Assembly (NCBI RefSeq): GCF_001540865.1
Contig: NC_033632.1
Location: 7,429,332 to 7,493,331, forward strand
Length of the DNA: 64,000 nt
Reading direction: 5' to 3'
From: Ananas comosus
Taxonomy: Eukaryota > Streptophyta > Magnoliopsida > Poales > Bromeliaceae
The notes beneath the pieces are model-generated. The model was not told where the DNA came from. It saw only the letters and a program-made list of their open reading frames with translations, and searched no databases. Position 1 is the stretch's first letter; each line of letters begins with the position of its first letter. A program made the translations under genes and the position numbers. Positions 44,153-56,387 of the stretch are shown here, piece by piece.

Positions 44153-46531
44153 TGTCATGCCTCGCGACCAACCGCCAATTTGCACCGGGTCGTGGCGCCA
44201 CCGACAGACCGCCGAACGGACCGCGAATTCCCCTGTACGCGGACAGAGTCTCCCCAGTACGTCCAAGGCGTCGCAATCCAAACAATCAACGAATGTTCCA
44301 ACAAGGAACGGATATCAATCCAGATTGCATAAGGAAGTATCAAATACATAATCTACTTGCTATTACAAGCATTCATTTCACAATCACGTTTTACATCACA
44401 GTTTCAGTTTACATTTTTACTTCCAAATTACAATCTCACTATTACATCAGAGTTTACAAGTTTGATACATTTTCTTTTCTTGTCTTCTAGACCCCTAAGC
44501 TAGACTGTCTCAGGGTACTGCTACCTCGGTCTCTGTGGTAGGGCGCTATCTACTGAGCTACGCCCTCGCCTCGCGCCGCCGCGCAGCACACGAACGACCT
44601 GAAAACCCCAAAACAACGTGGGGTGAGAACCAACTCCATGGTTCCCAGTGGGTACGGCCACCCAAGGAAAAAGCTCGATCGATAGGTCCGATGAGGCACA
44701 GCAACATGTTAGTTCAACAATATACAACAGATATATATATTCAATTGAAATACATGCCATGCCTCACAATATGCGATATGAAAATCATGCAACAACTAGT
44801 AGATCATTTGAATTCTACTTTTACTTGGCTACTTTAGCTCATAACTTTACTCTAAGGTTTCTATTACCTTAGGATCATAAAACCAACCACTAGCTTCTAA
44901 GGTTTCTATTTACCTTAGCTCAAGCCTCTATCTCTAGCTCATAAGGGTTCCTCTACCCTATTATAGCTAACCACTCGACTTGGCTTCGAGTCAATCATCT
45001 GCGGATAGTCCGCGTACTGGCTGCTCAACAGCCTACCGCACTCTCTCTGACTCAGCCTCCTAGCGGCGAAATCGTCGCACACGCTGAACACGGCTCGAGT
45101 CGCATGACTTGACCATCGGTGGCGATTGCGTTGCACTTACCCAGCGTGAATCGAGACATGACATACCGTCTGGCGGCGAACGGGTCGCACCACACCCAAC
45201 AACGATCATGTCAGACTCAGTCACCTGGAGGCACCCGCATCGTACTTACCCAGCATGGATTCAGTCTGCTCTGGCGGTCTGATCCTCAAATGGCTTAACC
45301 ATCCGGCGGCGAAATCGTCGCATAAACGCCACGACAATGGTTCAAGCCCCGGGTGGTGATCTCCATATGATCGCCCCAAATCTACCCATGGTACCAAGCT
45401 CGGCGGCGCAGTTGTCGCACGAACGCCCTAGCCTGTACGAGGGACATCATAAGTCCTGGGATTCCGGAATCCACTTTACCACAGGTCGAGGGTCCATAAC
45501 CAATCCTATACTGTCGACCTATCTCATCCTAGTGGCTATACCACTATACTCATCAACCTAGGTTCCAATGCTCTTAGGTTCTATGTCCATGTCACTTAAC
45601 CTAGATACACTTGCTAGGTTCTTGTCATCTTTGCCTAGATGTCCACTTCTAGGTTTAGTAGTTCGATCTAGGTTGACTAACACTAGGTTAGATGCCACAC
45701 ACCTAGATTGTTCAACTCTAGGTTCACTTGTTTAACCGTTATTCTTTAATACTAGGTTAGATGCCACTCGATCTACCTGACAACCTAGTTGTCCAATCAT
45801 CTCTACTCGTACTAGAGTTATCATCTGGTTTATATGCAAATACCATACATCATGCTTTCTACTTAGCATTTACTTTATGCATCCTTGCTAACATGCATTC
45901 TTTACTTGTCATGCTATCTACTTAGCATCTTTATCTATGCATTATTACTGATATGCATTCTTTACACTAGCTAGCATTATCTAAATGCCATAATCATTAT
46001 GCTCCACTATGCATTGTATTAATATGTATTTACTCTAAGCATTACCATTTATCATGCTTTCTACTTAGCATCTTTATTAACATGCATCATTGTTCTTGTC
46101 TACATGCACATGCATCAATCATGAGACTACATTGCTAAGACATAAAGGGCGACCTAGTCGCTTCGGTAAGCACAACCCACCTTAACTCGCGATCCGATTG
46201 CTTGTCGACACTTGCAATCGGCCTCCCGCGGCACTCGGCACCGATTTGGGCCCGAACTCTTGCGCGACTTAGCGAACAACCTCCGAACCGCGATCCGTCT
46301 TTTCCGGAGTTTATTACTTGACTTCAAGATGCTCCGGTTCCGATCTCACGATTTTTAAGCTTTTTTTTCGCGTGTTGCGGCCATCTGTACCAAAACCGAC
46401 CGTTTCGTCAATAACTTCGCGTACACTCGTCGGATTGTCGAACCGAGCATTTCAACGCGTTCGTTAGGTCCCCAATTAAGTTTCCAAGCGGTCAAAATAG
46501 ATCAAAACCCCATATGAGCAAAACCCCTCTT
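44153..46531 (-). repeat. G2 3' LTR, incomplete
   Basis: Homologous to 48857-51236; the equivalent of 51237-52210 is absent after the N at 46532. Conserved stem-loop at 44625-44646 (GAGAACCA / TGGTTCCC). It contains four spaced copies of a GCGGCGAAATCGTCGCA-like motif (near 45064, 45174, 45304 and 45400). Confidence 0.88.
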
Positions 46532-46532
46532 N
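46532..46532. other. Ambiguous base (N), probable assembly join
   Basis: The G2 3' LTR sequence stops here and unrelated sequence starts, although the 5' LTR continues for almost 1 kb at the same point. Confidence 0.8.
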
Positions 46533-47218
46533 CTCTTAAGCACCTTGTGCGAGCCACCAGCCCTTACGAGTGATCCATGGCCCGCTTCACACTTAGCCCA
46601 GCTGAAGTGCTACTGCCAATTCACTCGACCGGCTGAATCGAAACCGCACTCTACGAGCATCTATACTCGAGTGCCTTAAGCCTCTACAGCGTCTCACACG
46701 AAGCCTAGCGTCAGGCAGCTTGCCTATGCACGTCCACTACACGAGCACACTCGTCCACCTCAACTCGAGGTACTACTAGGCCCACAGGCCATACTCGGCA
46801 CTAACCGACCAATTTCGCGACAGTGGTTCATCTTCACCATTCAATCTACCAAATCCGCATTCGAAATACCTTTGGGATATTCGGGCGTTCCCAAACATCA
46901 AGGCCCAACTCTCGAAATCTCCAACCCATTGCTTTGAGAGTCCTTTCACCACTCGGTTTCCATTGCGAGCCTCGTTTCCTGTCCAACATCACCACTAGCC
47001 ATTTCCTAGTACCATCGGCTCTCAACCTGTTAGCATGCTTGGGTGCCTACTTACCCGACCTCTCGGTCCCTACTATGCAACGTATAAATAGTAGCAACTG
47101 ACCAATGACGAATGCATGCTATGCACCAACTTGAGATTATGCAAAAAATATGCTTGCTCAATTAAATCATACCTGCCACGACGTCATCAGCAACGGCAGG
47201 CACAACAGCTCGGGTCGC
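46533..47218 (-). other. Unidentified G2 interior next to gag
   Basis: About 690 bp without an open frame of retroelement type on either strand, GC-moderate, lying downstream of gag on the element's own strand. A TATA-like CGTATAAATAG is at about 47081 on the plus strand. It could be a non-coding filler as in other non-autonomous elements, or unrelated sequence joined at the N. Confidence 0.45.
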
Positions 47219-48490
47219 TTATCTATGGCCACTTGGCGCCCGTCGCGAACCCTCTGGTTGCAACATTCTCAATGGCTGCTCCCCCGACCATGCCGCAGGT
47301 GGCACACCCGCCGGCTGTCCCAAAGAGGAGTGGGCCATCGCCAGTGTCAAGGCCCGGTTATCACCCTGTGGACACTCGTCCCGCACATGGCCCGGCAGCC
47401 CAAACTTGAAGCACTTGCCCTCTCGCTGTTCACATTGCTGTGGAAAATGGGGGCCTCCACAAATTGCACATCTCGCCGAGGACCGAATGCGATACGTCCC
47501 CGGAGCTCTAGATCGAGAGTGCGTCCTCACTGAGGTCCGTTGGGAACTTGACTGACCATCATGTCCGCTCACTGGCCGTCCTTTCCCTTTTTCCCTGTAG
47601 TGTTCCTCACGCTTCTCCCGCAGGAAAGCATTGCCTTGTTCTATCCGCAAGGCCCGGTCCAGGACTTCAGCAAAAGTCTGCAACTTTAGCACAAGCACCG
47701 TCTGGTACAGGTCTGACCGAAGTCCACGCACAAAGCAGTCGGCCTTGTCCTTGTCATCTCGCAGCACGTTCGGGACACAATGCACGATACGGAAAAATTC
47801 CTGCTCGTATTGCCTGACCGTGCGACTTCCTTGCTGTAGCTTAAGAAACATCTCCTAAAGTTTTCGCTTCTCGCTATCGGGGAAATATGTCAAGAACAAC
47901 ATCCCCCGAAACTCTTCCCAAGTCATTGGAGGGAGACTAGGCAGTCGATCTCGCTTGACGCCTTTCCACCACACCTTCGCCGATTGTTTCAGATAATGCA
48001 CGGCTAGGTTTACCTTATCTCGTTCTAACGTGTACAGATCCTCGAAGAGTGTTTCCATGGAATCGATCCACATCTCAACGACCCACGGATCTGCATCTTC
48101 ACCATCAAAGGTAGGCGGATCAAACTTTTTGAAAGTCATGAGGGCCGCTAAAGCTCGCTCCCTCTCCGCCGCAACCTCTGGGCCAACAGGAGTCGGATCG
48201 CCCGACCCCGACGGAAACAGCTCCGCCGCAACTCCCGGCTGTCCTCGACCAGCCGCAGCTGGTGCTGCCACCAGCCGGTCCACAGTCTCTTGGAGTCGTT
48301 CCATTCGCTCCTCTTGGCGCATAGCAGCCTCCTGCTGCCGCTGCACCACATCAGCTTGTTGCCGCATCACTCCAATGAGTGTGGCCAACTGATCGCGAAG
48401 CTCCGAGTCTCCGCTGCCGTCGATTTGCTCAGGGACGCCACTTGTCCCCTCCCGCGCCGATATGGATGAAGGTCGTCTACGCGGTGCCAT
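47219..48490 (-). pseudogene. G2 gag, nearly intact
   Basis: Start at 48490 (MAPRRRPSS), Pro/Ser leader ending GVPEQ, a Gln/Glu-rich helical stretch (RQQEAAMRQEERMERLQE), then the capsid domain (ALMTFKKFDPPTFDGED, WIDSMETLFEDL, VWWKGVKRDR, EEFRGMLFLTYFPDSEKRKL). One stop at 47855-47857 interrupts it; the frame continues as EMFLKLQQGSRTVRQYEQEF to the zinc knuckles CAICGGPHFPQQC and CFKFGLPGHVRDEC, the second having Phe in place of its second Cys. With a single nonsense codon it is the best preserved gag of the window. It would form the particle shell and package RNA. Confidence 0.88.
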
Positions 48491-48838
48491 CGTTTTCTGA
48501 AATAGGACAACTCAATTAGTCCTCGACGCTCTGGGTCGAACACGAGACCACTAGCACCGGCTAAAAAGCCAATCAGGCGAAAGTCAAACAAGAACGTCTA
48601 TTCTCGTCACTCGGCTTTATGTTGTGCGCGCCCAACATAAACACACTTGGTCGAGAATAAACCATACCTTGAGTCTACCTCTAATATCCGTCTTAGAGGT
48701 TATGACACAACCCAATTCATAATCCTTTCGCCACAAATCATAAGTCCTCGTCTCTCACGAGCCTTATTCTCCTATGGTTTCACTATCCTAGGGTCTCCTA
48801 GGTCTGTCTAAACCATTTTTCCCATTTTCTACTTTATT

Positions 48839-48849
48839 CTCTGATACCA
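48839..48849 (-). promoter_or_regulatory. G2 primer-binding site
   Basis: CTCTGATACCA on the plus strand, the reverse of TGGTATCAGAG, 7 bases from the LTR end. Confidence 0.9.
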
Positions 48850-48856
48850 TCTTATC

Positions 48857-51800
48857 TGTCACGCCCCGCGACCAACCGCCAATTTGGACCGGGTCGCGGC
48901 GCCACCGACAGACCGCCGAACGGACCGCGAATTCCCCTGTACGCGGACAGAGTCTCCCCAGTACGTCCAAGGCGTCGCAATCCAAACAATCAACGAATGT
49001 TCCAACAAGGAACGGATATCAATCCAGATTGCATAAGGAAGTATCAAATACATAATCTACTTGCTATTACAAGCATTCATTTCACAACCACGTTTTACAT
49101 CACAGTTTCCGTTTATATTTTTACTTCCAAATTACAATCTCACTATTACATCAGAGTTACAAGTTTGATACAATTTCTTTTCTTGTCTTCTAGACCCCTA
49201 AGCTAGACTGTCTCAGGGTACTGCTACCTCGGTCTCTGTGGTGGGGCGCTATCTACTGAGCTACGCCCTCGCCTTGCGCCGCCGCGCCGCACACGAACGA
49301 CCTGAAAACCCCAAAACAACGTGGGAAGAGAACCAACTCCATGGTTCCCAGTGGGTACGGCCACCCAAGGGAAAAGCTCAACCGATAGGTCCGAGGAGGT
49401 ACTGCAACATGTTAGTTCAACAATATACAACAGATATATATATTCAATTGAAATACATGCCATGCCTCACAATATGCGATATGAAAATCATGTAACAACT
49501 AGTAGATCATTTGAATTCTACTTTTACTTGGCTACTTTAGCTCATAACTTTACTGTAAGGTTTCTATTACCTTACGATCACAACACCAACCACTAGCTTC
49601 TAAGGTTTCTATTTACCTTAGCTCAAGCCTCTATCTCTAGCTCATAAGGGTTCCTCTACCCTATCATAGCTAACCACCCGACTCGGCTTCGAATCAATCA
49701 TCTGCGGATAGTCCGCGCACTGGCTGCTCACAGCCTACCGCACTCTCTCTAACTCAGCCTCCTAGCGGCGAAATCGTCGCACACGCTGAACACGGCTCGA
49801 GTCGCATGACTTGACCATCGGTGGCGATTACGTTGCACTTACCCAGCGTGAATCGAGACATGACATACCGTCTGGCGGCGAACGGGTCACACCACACCCA
49901 ACAACGATCATGTCAGACTCAGTCACCTGGAGGCACCCGCATCGTACTTACCCAGCATGGATTCAGTCTGCTCTGGCGGTCTGATCCTCAAATGGCTTAA
50001 CCATCCGGCGGCGAAATCGTCGCACAAACGCCACGACAATGGTTCAAGCCCCGGGCGGTGATCTCCATATGATCGCCCCTAATCTACCCACGGTACCAAG
50101 CTCGGCGGCGAAGTTGTCGTACGAACGCTCTAGCCTGTACGAGGGACATCATAAGTCCTGGGATTCCGGAATCCACTTTACCACAGGTCGAGGGTCCATA
50201 ACCAACCCTATACTGTCGACCTATCTCATCCTAGTGGCTATACCACTATACTCATCAACCTAGGTTCCAATGCTCTAGGTTCTATGTCCATGTCACTTAA
50301 CCTAGATACACTTGCTAGGTTCTTGTCATCTTTGCTTAGATGTCCACTTCTTGGTTTAGTAGTTCGATCTAGGTTGACTAATTAACACTAGGTTAGATTC
50401 CACACACCTAGATTGTTCGACTCTAGGTTCACTTGTTTAACCGTTATTCTTTAATACTAGGTTAGATGCCACTCGATCTACCTGACAACCTAGTTGTCCA
50501 ATCATCTCTACTCATACTAGAGTTATCATCTGGTTTATATGCAAATACCATACATCATGCTTTCTACTTAGCATTTTCTTTATGCATCCTTGCTAACATG
50601 CATTCTTTACTTGTCATGCTATCTACTTAGCATCTTTATCTATGCATTATTACTGATATGCATTCTTTACACTAGCTAGCATTATCTAAATGCCATAATC
50701 ATTATGCTCCACTATGCATTGTATTAATATGCATTTACTCTAAGCATTACCATTTATCATGCTTTCTACTTAGCATCTTTATTAACATGCATCCTTGTTC
50801 TTGTCTACATGCACATGCATCAATCATGAGATTACATTGCTAAGACATAAAGGGCGACATAGTCGCTTCGGTAAGCACAACCCACCTTAACTCGCGTTCC
50901 GATTGCTTGTCGACACTTGCAATCGGCCTCCCGCGGCACTCGGCATCCGTTTGGGCCCGAACTCTTGCGCGACTTAGCGAACGACCTCCGAACCACGATC
51001 CGTCTTTTCCGGAGTTTATTCCTTGACTCCAAGATGCTCCGGTTCCGATCTCACGATTTTTAGGCTTTTATTTCGCGTGCTGCGGCCATCTGTAGCAAAA
51101 CCGACCGTTTCGTCAATAACTTCGCGTACACTCGTCGGATTGTCGAACCGAGCATTTCAACGCGTTCGTTAGGTCCCCAATTAGGTTTCCAAGCGGTGAA
51201 AATAGATCAAAACCCTATATGAGCGAAACCTCTCTTTAGGATGCCCTAATGTGCCATTTGCTCAATACCCCAGATTTGATCTATAGAACAAGCAAAAGAG
51301 AGCTTGTTTATCATCTAGGAGCTCATCTAGGAGCATTCGAACCATTTCTAGGGTGTTTAGAACAAACCCTAGAAATCCACCATTAGAGCTCCTTGAAGAA
51401 TAACATGGATTTCGTATGTTCTTGGCCTCTACAAGGTTCTAAACATATTAGAAGCTTCAAAACTCTAGGTTTTAGGGTTTAAAAACCAACCCTAACCCTA
51501 TTCCTACCATGAGAGGTGATAGGAACTTACCTCTCAAGCTCCTCCAAGCATGAGGAAGATGAAGGTGGAGGTAATCATCTTCTTCTCCATCTTTTTCTTC
51601 TTTTCCTTTCTTCTCTTCTCTTTTTCCTTCTCTTTTCTTCTTGTCCTTTCTTCTCTTTTTCCTTCTCCTCCCTTGCAACCGGTTGAGAGAGAGGGAGATA
51701 CACGAGAGAGGGAGAGAAAGAGAGAGCTGGGGTTATAACATATTGTAACAATTGCCAAAAGAACCCCCCCAAACATTGATATTTGCAACAGATCAATTAT

Positions 51801-52210
51801 GTGCTGTTCGGGCTCCTTGTACCGATACACGGTTTCTTGTACCGGTACAAGACCTGGCAGACAGCCCAACCCGAGAGCTAGCTCTCTCGGTTACGCAGGG
51901 CTTGTAACGGTACAAGACCCCTTGTACCGGTACAAGGCCTGGCAGCTCCAAACCGAGTACTTCGCTGGTTGTACCGGTACAACCATTGGGCTTGTACCGG
52001 TACAAGACATCCAGAATGTCATTTTTGGCTTCGATTCCACTCTACTTCGCACCGTTCGATGCCAAAACCCTCCCAACTCTTTTTGAGCTTACCTTTAGCC
52101 CTTCCAACCGTATTGGAATGTTAATTGGGACTTGTCCATCCATCTTCTTCGCATACTTTAGTCGATTTGGCTAAAGTTCGATAATTTCTTCCGAAACCTC
52201 GGGGGTTACA
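48857..52210 (-). repeat. G2 5' LTR (3354 bp)
   Basis: Plus-strand start TGTCACGCCCCGCG and end CTCGGGGGTTACA. Conserved stem-loop at 49328-49349 (GAGAACCA / TGGTTCCC). Palindrome array at 51819-52003. A purine/pyrimidine-asymmetric region at 51570-51730 corresponds to the CT-rich promoter tract seen in other LTRs. Confidence 0.9.
51819..52003 (-). promoter_or_regulatory. Paired-palindrome array of G2 LTR
   Basis: Three pairs: GTACCGATAC 51819 with GTACCGGTAC 51839; GTAACGGTAC 51904 with GTACCGGTAC 51924; GTACCGGTAC 51971 and 51994. The flanks extend the symmetry to TTGTACCGGTACAA in several members. Confidence 0.85.
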
Positions 52211-52950
52211 GGTCATGTACATTGTTTCCTTATAGTTAAGGAATGGATTGAACTTGACATCCTTATAGTTAAGGATTGGATCATACTCACCTGTAAGTTC
52301 TTGCTCGAGGGCGGTAGCTTCCCCTTGTGCGATGTGCTCCGGAGTTGTCATCACTGGAAAGTGGAATCCTCAGAGGACGGTCCCATCGGGAGTAGTAGTC
52401 TCCCCGATACTTGGGATTTGAGTTGGTGAGTTTATTGAGGGCGAAACTCACGGGCTAGCCTAGAGATTGAGAATCGAAAATGTGACCTTACATTCATCAT
52501 GAGTATTCTATCGAGTATCGCATTCTGTATTGTTCAGGCATATTAGCTGCATTTGTTTAGTTGGTTACTATCTATCTGTTCTTCTGTTATGCCTGATTTA
52601 GACCTAGTGGGAAAGTTTGCGTGGTTGGTTGCCAAACCCACTGGATGTGATGTATGTATAGTGAACCTCTGATGTTTATATATGTTTTTATTTCAGCAGT
52701 TCTATACTACTAGTTGTAGTATTGTATGATTACAGATACAGGTACAGCTATCGCTTCGTATATATGAAAAATTTCTTTGTATACGGCAGATTTGTCGGCG
52801 TACCCTGGGAAACGAGTAATTTAGGGCGTGACAAAAAATTTATGTAGATCTGCATGGCTACTATTGAGCTTGTGTAGTTTATCTTTCATCTTGTTTCTTT
52901 TCCTTACTCTTTTTGTCCACTGCACTACAACATCTGCGGCTATGATACTC

Positions 52951-54562
52951 GTTACAGTATTTTTTTTTTTTTTTTTTAAGCCTACATCATAACTGGCCTG
53001 AATCAAAATAGACACGGAACTTACTAGCTAGCCTAAGTCAGTGGTTCTACGGCTTCTCATAGGCAATTACTTAATTTGGTTCAGCTCAAATTGTGCAGTG
53101 TGCATGTTACACGCAATAAAAAAAGCAATAATAAAAAAGTTCTACTTAATTATTTTGGTACTGAATAACATCTTGTGTGGATTGCAATATTTTGATTACA
53201 ATATAATTTTTACTGTCTAACTAGAAAAAATAGAAGCCCTTCAACTTCTTTTGGTCAAATAAAATTAGCCAGCCCTCAATACTAACGGACCTTTATAAAG
53301 CATTTTCATCTATATTAGAGGAGATCGAATATAAGAGAAAGATGGCGGTTTTATTGCAATGATACACGAGATTACATATCCAAGAATAAAATAAAAAAAT
53401 TTTCAAAACCAAACTTAATTAAAATCTTCTATAAAGTACTCAGACTTATTACAATCATATGTTTTTAAAAAATGATTGAACCAGTTTAGTGGGATTGATT
53501 GAAATGTGATGGAATCTTTTCTCAATCAAATATAATCAATGAAAAACTGTCGAACTAGTAAGTCCCGAATTTGCAATTAATATTTTTAGGTTAATTAGTA
53601 CTAATAGTATCGCTAGTGTTTTTAAAAATTAGAGTATAACCTTTTAAAAGATAATGTCATTAATGTATCATTCATATCTAAATCACTTCATTGCACCGAT
53701 CAAGATCGATTGGTTCCTTACTCATAATGATTGGAATTAATCTTTTCTACACAGGCTAATTAAAGCCTCTCGATCTTTCTTCTAGGAACAACAAACATAT
53801 TTAGCAAATTAATTGTCGACGCCCAAAGAACGAAGGTAAAAGTAAATGGTTAAGATACCTAAACAAATCCTCTCTCTCTCTCACCCACTATCTTAATTAT
53901 TTCATTTTTTTTTTCTTTCGAATGTGTGCATTAATTTTGATTCGTTTTGATATAGAGCTTAATTACAATAAGACACTGTTTTGGAATACATATAAGCATA
54001 ACCCCATTTAAAAGTAAATGGGAAAAACATAAAAAGAAAACTCCAAAAAAAAAAAAGGTAAACGGGGAAGATGAATGTAATAGTCCCCAAATCTATAGAA
54101 ATAAATGTTAGGACTTCCATAATATGTTGCCCGATTAATTATATTTAAATCTGAATTTAGTGTATATAAATATCAATCCCAATAGATATAGAACTATTTA
54201 TTATAGTGTATTTTATCTTTTTTTTATTTATTTAAATTGAAAGAAATTTTAATCAGATTGTGATGAGAAGTAGATTTGAACTCTATATAAAGAGGTATTA
54301 GTTCTACCACCTTCTCATGTGCGTTCTAGTGAAGAATTACCATTTGTTTCACACCAGAGATTGTCTAGGACAGGTGGAGAAACCTGATTACTCAAGTTCG
54401 ATTAGTGACGTTTATATCGCGGCCGGGCTTCTTACTTTTGCAGATTGATTAAAAATTCATTCTCTATGTCACTCTGTAAGTTATAGTTTATTTTGTTTAT
54501 GATCTGATCTGGGTATGAGTATGCATTTAGTTTTGTTGTTTTTACATACAAATAAATATAGA
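52951..54562. other. AT-rich host DNA, no gene seen
   Basis: A 19-base T run near 52960, A/T-rich sequence and a CT microsatellite near 53869-53881. An LTR-like segment may start TGTAATAGTCCCC at about 54076 and end just before a PBS-like TTGGCATCAGAG near 54971 (with MITE M3 inside), but only one copy is present. Confidence 0.45.
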
Positions 54563-54950
54563 CTTTTTTTTGTATTTGGCCTCATCAAAAATATTATTTT
54601 CACAAATAATCCCACTAAATTTATAATTCCAAATTTGACCCTATTCCCGTCATGCAGGCACCACGTAAGCGCTACGTGAGTAAAGGAATAAGTTGAATAC
54701 GATAATCAATTCACGGTACTAAATGGTTCACCATGTCTACGAGAATGTAAGTATGGAACACGGTCAACCATTCATCGTGTTTGAACGCGCTGAATGATTC
54801 ACCGTGTTCAACTTAACGCCCCAGCCCGCTTGTGTGTCGCTGATGTGGCGTCTGCGTGGCAGGAATAAAGCCAAATTGTAGTTATAAATTTGATAGGACT
54901 ATTTATGAAAAAAAAAAAATTGAGGGGAACAAATGCAAAAAAAGCACTAC
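54563..54950. mobile_element. M3: MULE-like MITE, about 388 bp
   Basis: A 9-bp direct repeat AAATATAGA flanks it (54554-54562 and 54951-54959). Long imperfect inverted repeats: TTTTTTTTGTATTTGG, AAATAATCCCAC and AATTTATAATTCC on the left mirror GGACTATTTATG, TTATAAATTTGATAG and ACAAATGCAAAAAAAGC on the right. The centre repeats GGTTCACCATG / GATTCACCGTG-like segments. No coding sequence. Confidence 0.68.
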
Positions 54951-54959
54951 AAATATAGA

Positions 54960-56387
54960 TGGATCCATCAATTGGCATCAGAGTATAGAATGATAAATTA
55001 AATATTATATGTATGCATTAAGTATTTGGATCAAATGATAATAAATTTAGGATTTTTGTAATAAAAAGAGTTTACAGTTTTCCATACTAATTAAGGTGAC
55101 AACATCATAACATGTGCATGTAGGGCCTTATACATTAATTTAATCTTTGGAAACTTATAAAACCTTACAAGTTGTATGATCTTAATTTGTGGGCCAGTTA
55201 TGTAGTCTTCTTCGATCACATCACACGTGCTTAGGCTGCAGAGCTGCGGCGGTAATCTGACCATGCATGGTGCTTGTTAACCCTCCAGAGATTGGGTTAA
55301 TACGGTATCGAGGGCGGCGTATGTCGGCCGCCGTTGCCTGCCTACGTGCATTGGATCTAACCTGATCCAATGCACGTGTGTGTATGTTCAGGAGCTTTGT
55401 TTTCGAACCTGATCATAAATAATCTTGTTGACTGAGTCAATTATATGGGAGAAGGTTGAGTCTGTCCAGTTTTACAAGGAGGCCAATCCTGACCCAGTAA
55501 AAAATAATAACCATTCAACCATGAATGGTTCAGTAGAAATATTATATATTTTTAACAATAGTTATATGCCCAGAAGTCAATCCCGTAACACTAGGTATTG
55601 ATATATTAATCATTTATAATTTATAATATAAGGGCAGATATTCTATTCATATCTATTGTATAGCAGTACAATATTGACATGAATCGTCCACAGGTTTTTA
55701 TTTGAAAAGATATCTTCCTAAGAGCTAGAAATTTGAGATATATGCTTTTCTGTATGAGACTCTTTAAATGCTTATAACCAGAAAAATATTATAAGGATTC
55801 CGGATAGACCGGTGTCTACTATATTTCCAATTGAGATGACGAATCTCAAGTCACTAGTGTAGGGACACTAGAACAAGCATACGGGTGCTTAAAGAGAACA
55901 AGCATACCGAGCGTGGCTATTTAGTTGAACAGTCAAATGGTTCCATACTGCCAGTGACAAGTTCATAGCTATAGTTGTGTGAAGTACTCTTCAGATCTTA
56001 GACATCATAGTTGTTTCACGTATAGGTTACTACTGTTTGACAATACTAATAATTAAACTCTAGACACGGGTCTATTTTCGGTACTGATTGGCTATAGTGA
56101 TTTATGCGGGGAGATATGTGAATGCGCAATAAGAAACCCAACACTCTCAATGATGAGGGAGAATGCTCTATGTAATCTATCGAACTTGACTCAAAAAATC
56201 TATGACCAGGGTATATGGTATGTGGAAAGAGTTTCTAACTGTGTTATCATATTGAGTTAATTTAAGATATTTTAGTCATATTGTCGAATAATAAGATTTG
56301 GCGAGTAACCATGACCTTAGTTCGATTGGGACATTGTATGTTGGAAGAAATCAATCATATGGTAACTGTAAGCGGAAATGTTCATTC
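54960..56387. other. Host or old retroelement DNA, no gene seen
   Basis: No open frame of note. Contains the hairpin at 55344-55377. The stretch 55830-56260 (for example CAAGTCACTAGTGTAGGGAC and GTACTGATTGGCTATAGTG) has the feel of a repeat-derived non-coding leader, but I cannot assign it. Confidence 0.4.
55344..55377. other. Perfect 14-bp inverted repeat
   Basis: ACGTGCATTGGATC and GATCCAATGCACGT separated by TAACCT. The arms carry ACGTG cores. It could be a terminator-like or protein-binding hairpin, or a footprint of inversion; nothing around it decides. Confidence 0.8.

Larger units (their letters stand above)
44153..52210 (-). mobile_element. G2: young gag-only gypsy element, antisense
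   Basis: Perfect TSD GGTCA at 44148-44152 and 52211-52215. Read on the minus strand: 5' LTR (52210 to 48857, 3354 bp), PBS, gag, about 690 bp of unidentified sequence, then a 3' LTR (46531 to 44153) whose U3 part is missing at an N (46532). By eye the two LTRs differ at only 2-3% of sites over the compared first 230 bp, so it is the youngest element here, consistent with its deepest nesting. No pol is present, either through real loss or because of the assembly gap. Confidence 0.85.
40815..52636 (+). mobile_element. A3: deleted family A gypsy element, opened by G2
   Basis: A 95-bp stub of the 5' LTR (TGTAACGTACCGAAATTTCGG, 40815 to about 40909) is fused directly to the end of RNase H; gag, protease and most of RT are gone. 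Integrase follows, then a purine-rich AAGGAGTGAAGAA and the 3' LTR from 42646 (TATAACGTACC). That LTR is interrupted by G2, resumes at 52216 and breaks off near 52636 in CCACTGG, where B4 resumes. Both losses look like illegitimate recombination. Confidence 0.82.
42646..52636 (+). repeat. A3 3' LTR, split by G2
   Basis: 42646-44152 and 52216 to about 52636. The first part contains the palindrome array (42853-42970) and a CT-rich promoter region without an obvious TATA box (43070-43130). Reading through the G2 site restores a continuous LTR with TSD GGTCA. The last ~560 bp of the LTR are missing. Confidence 0.8.
39810..52833 (+). mobile_element. B4: family B solo LTR in T1, opened by A3
   Basis: It starts TGTAGTGACCCTGG at 39810, runs to 40814, resumes near 52640 and ends TTAGGGCGTGACA at 52833. 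TSD AAAAA at 39805-39809 and 52834-52838 (weak because it is low-complexity). About 1.2 kb remains of the usual 1.87 kb, the rest having been lost at the A3 junction. The ATATA near 40158 is about 70 bp past its palindrome array. Confidence 0.78.
36052..52950 (+). mobile_element. T1: TRIM-like miniature LTR element holding M1, M2 and B4
   Basis: The first LTR starts TGTTGTAGAGATTTTTC at 36052 and ends TTGCATCA at 37412 (about 350 bp net of M1). A PBS-like TTGGTATCAGAG follows at 37414-37425. After only about 80 bp (M2 removed) a second copy starts at 39593 (TGTTGTAGAGCC), is cut by B4 at 39810 and resumes at 52839. Short LTRs and a tiny interior match TRIM elements. No purine tract precedes the second LTR, and its right end is uncertain. 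Confidence 0.55.
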
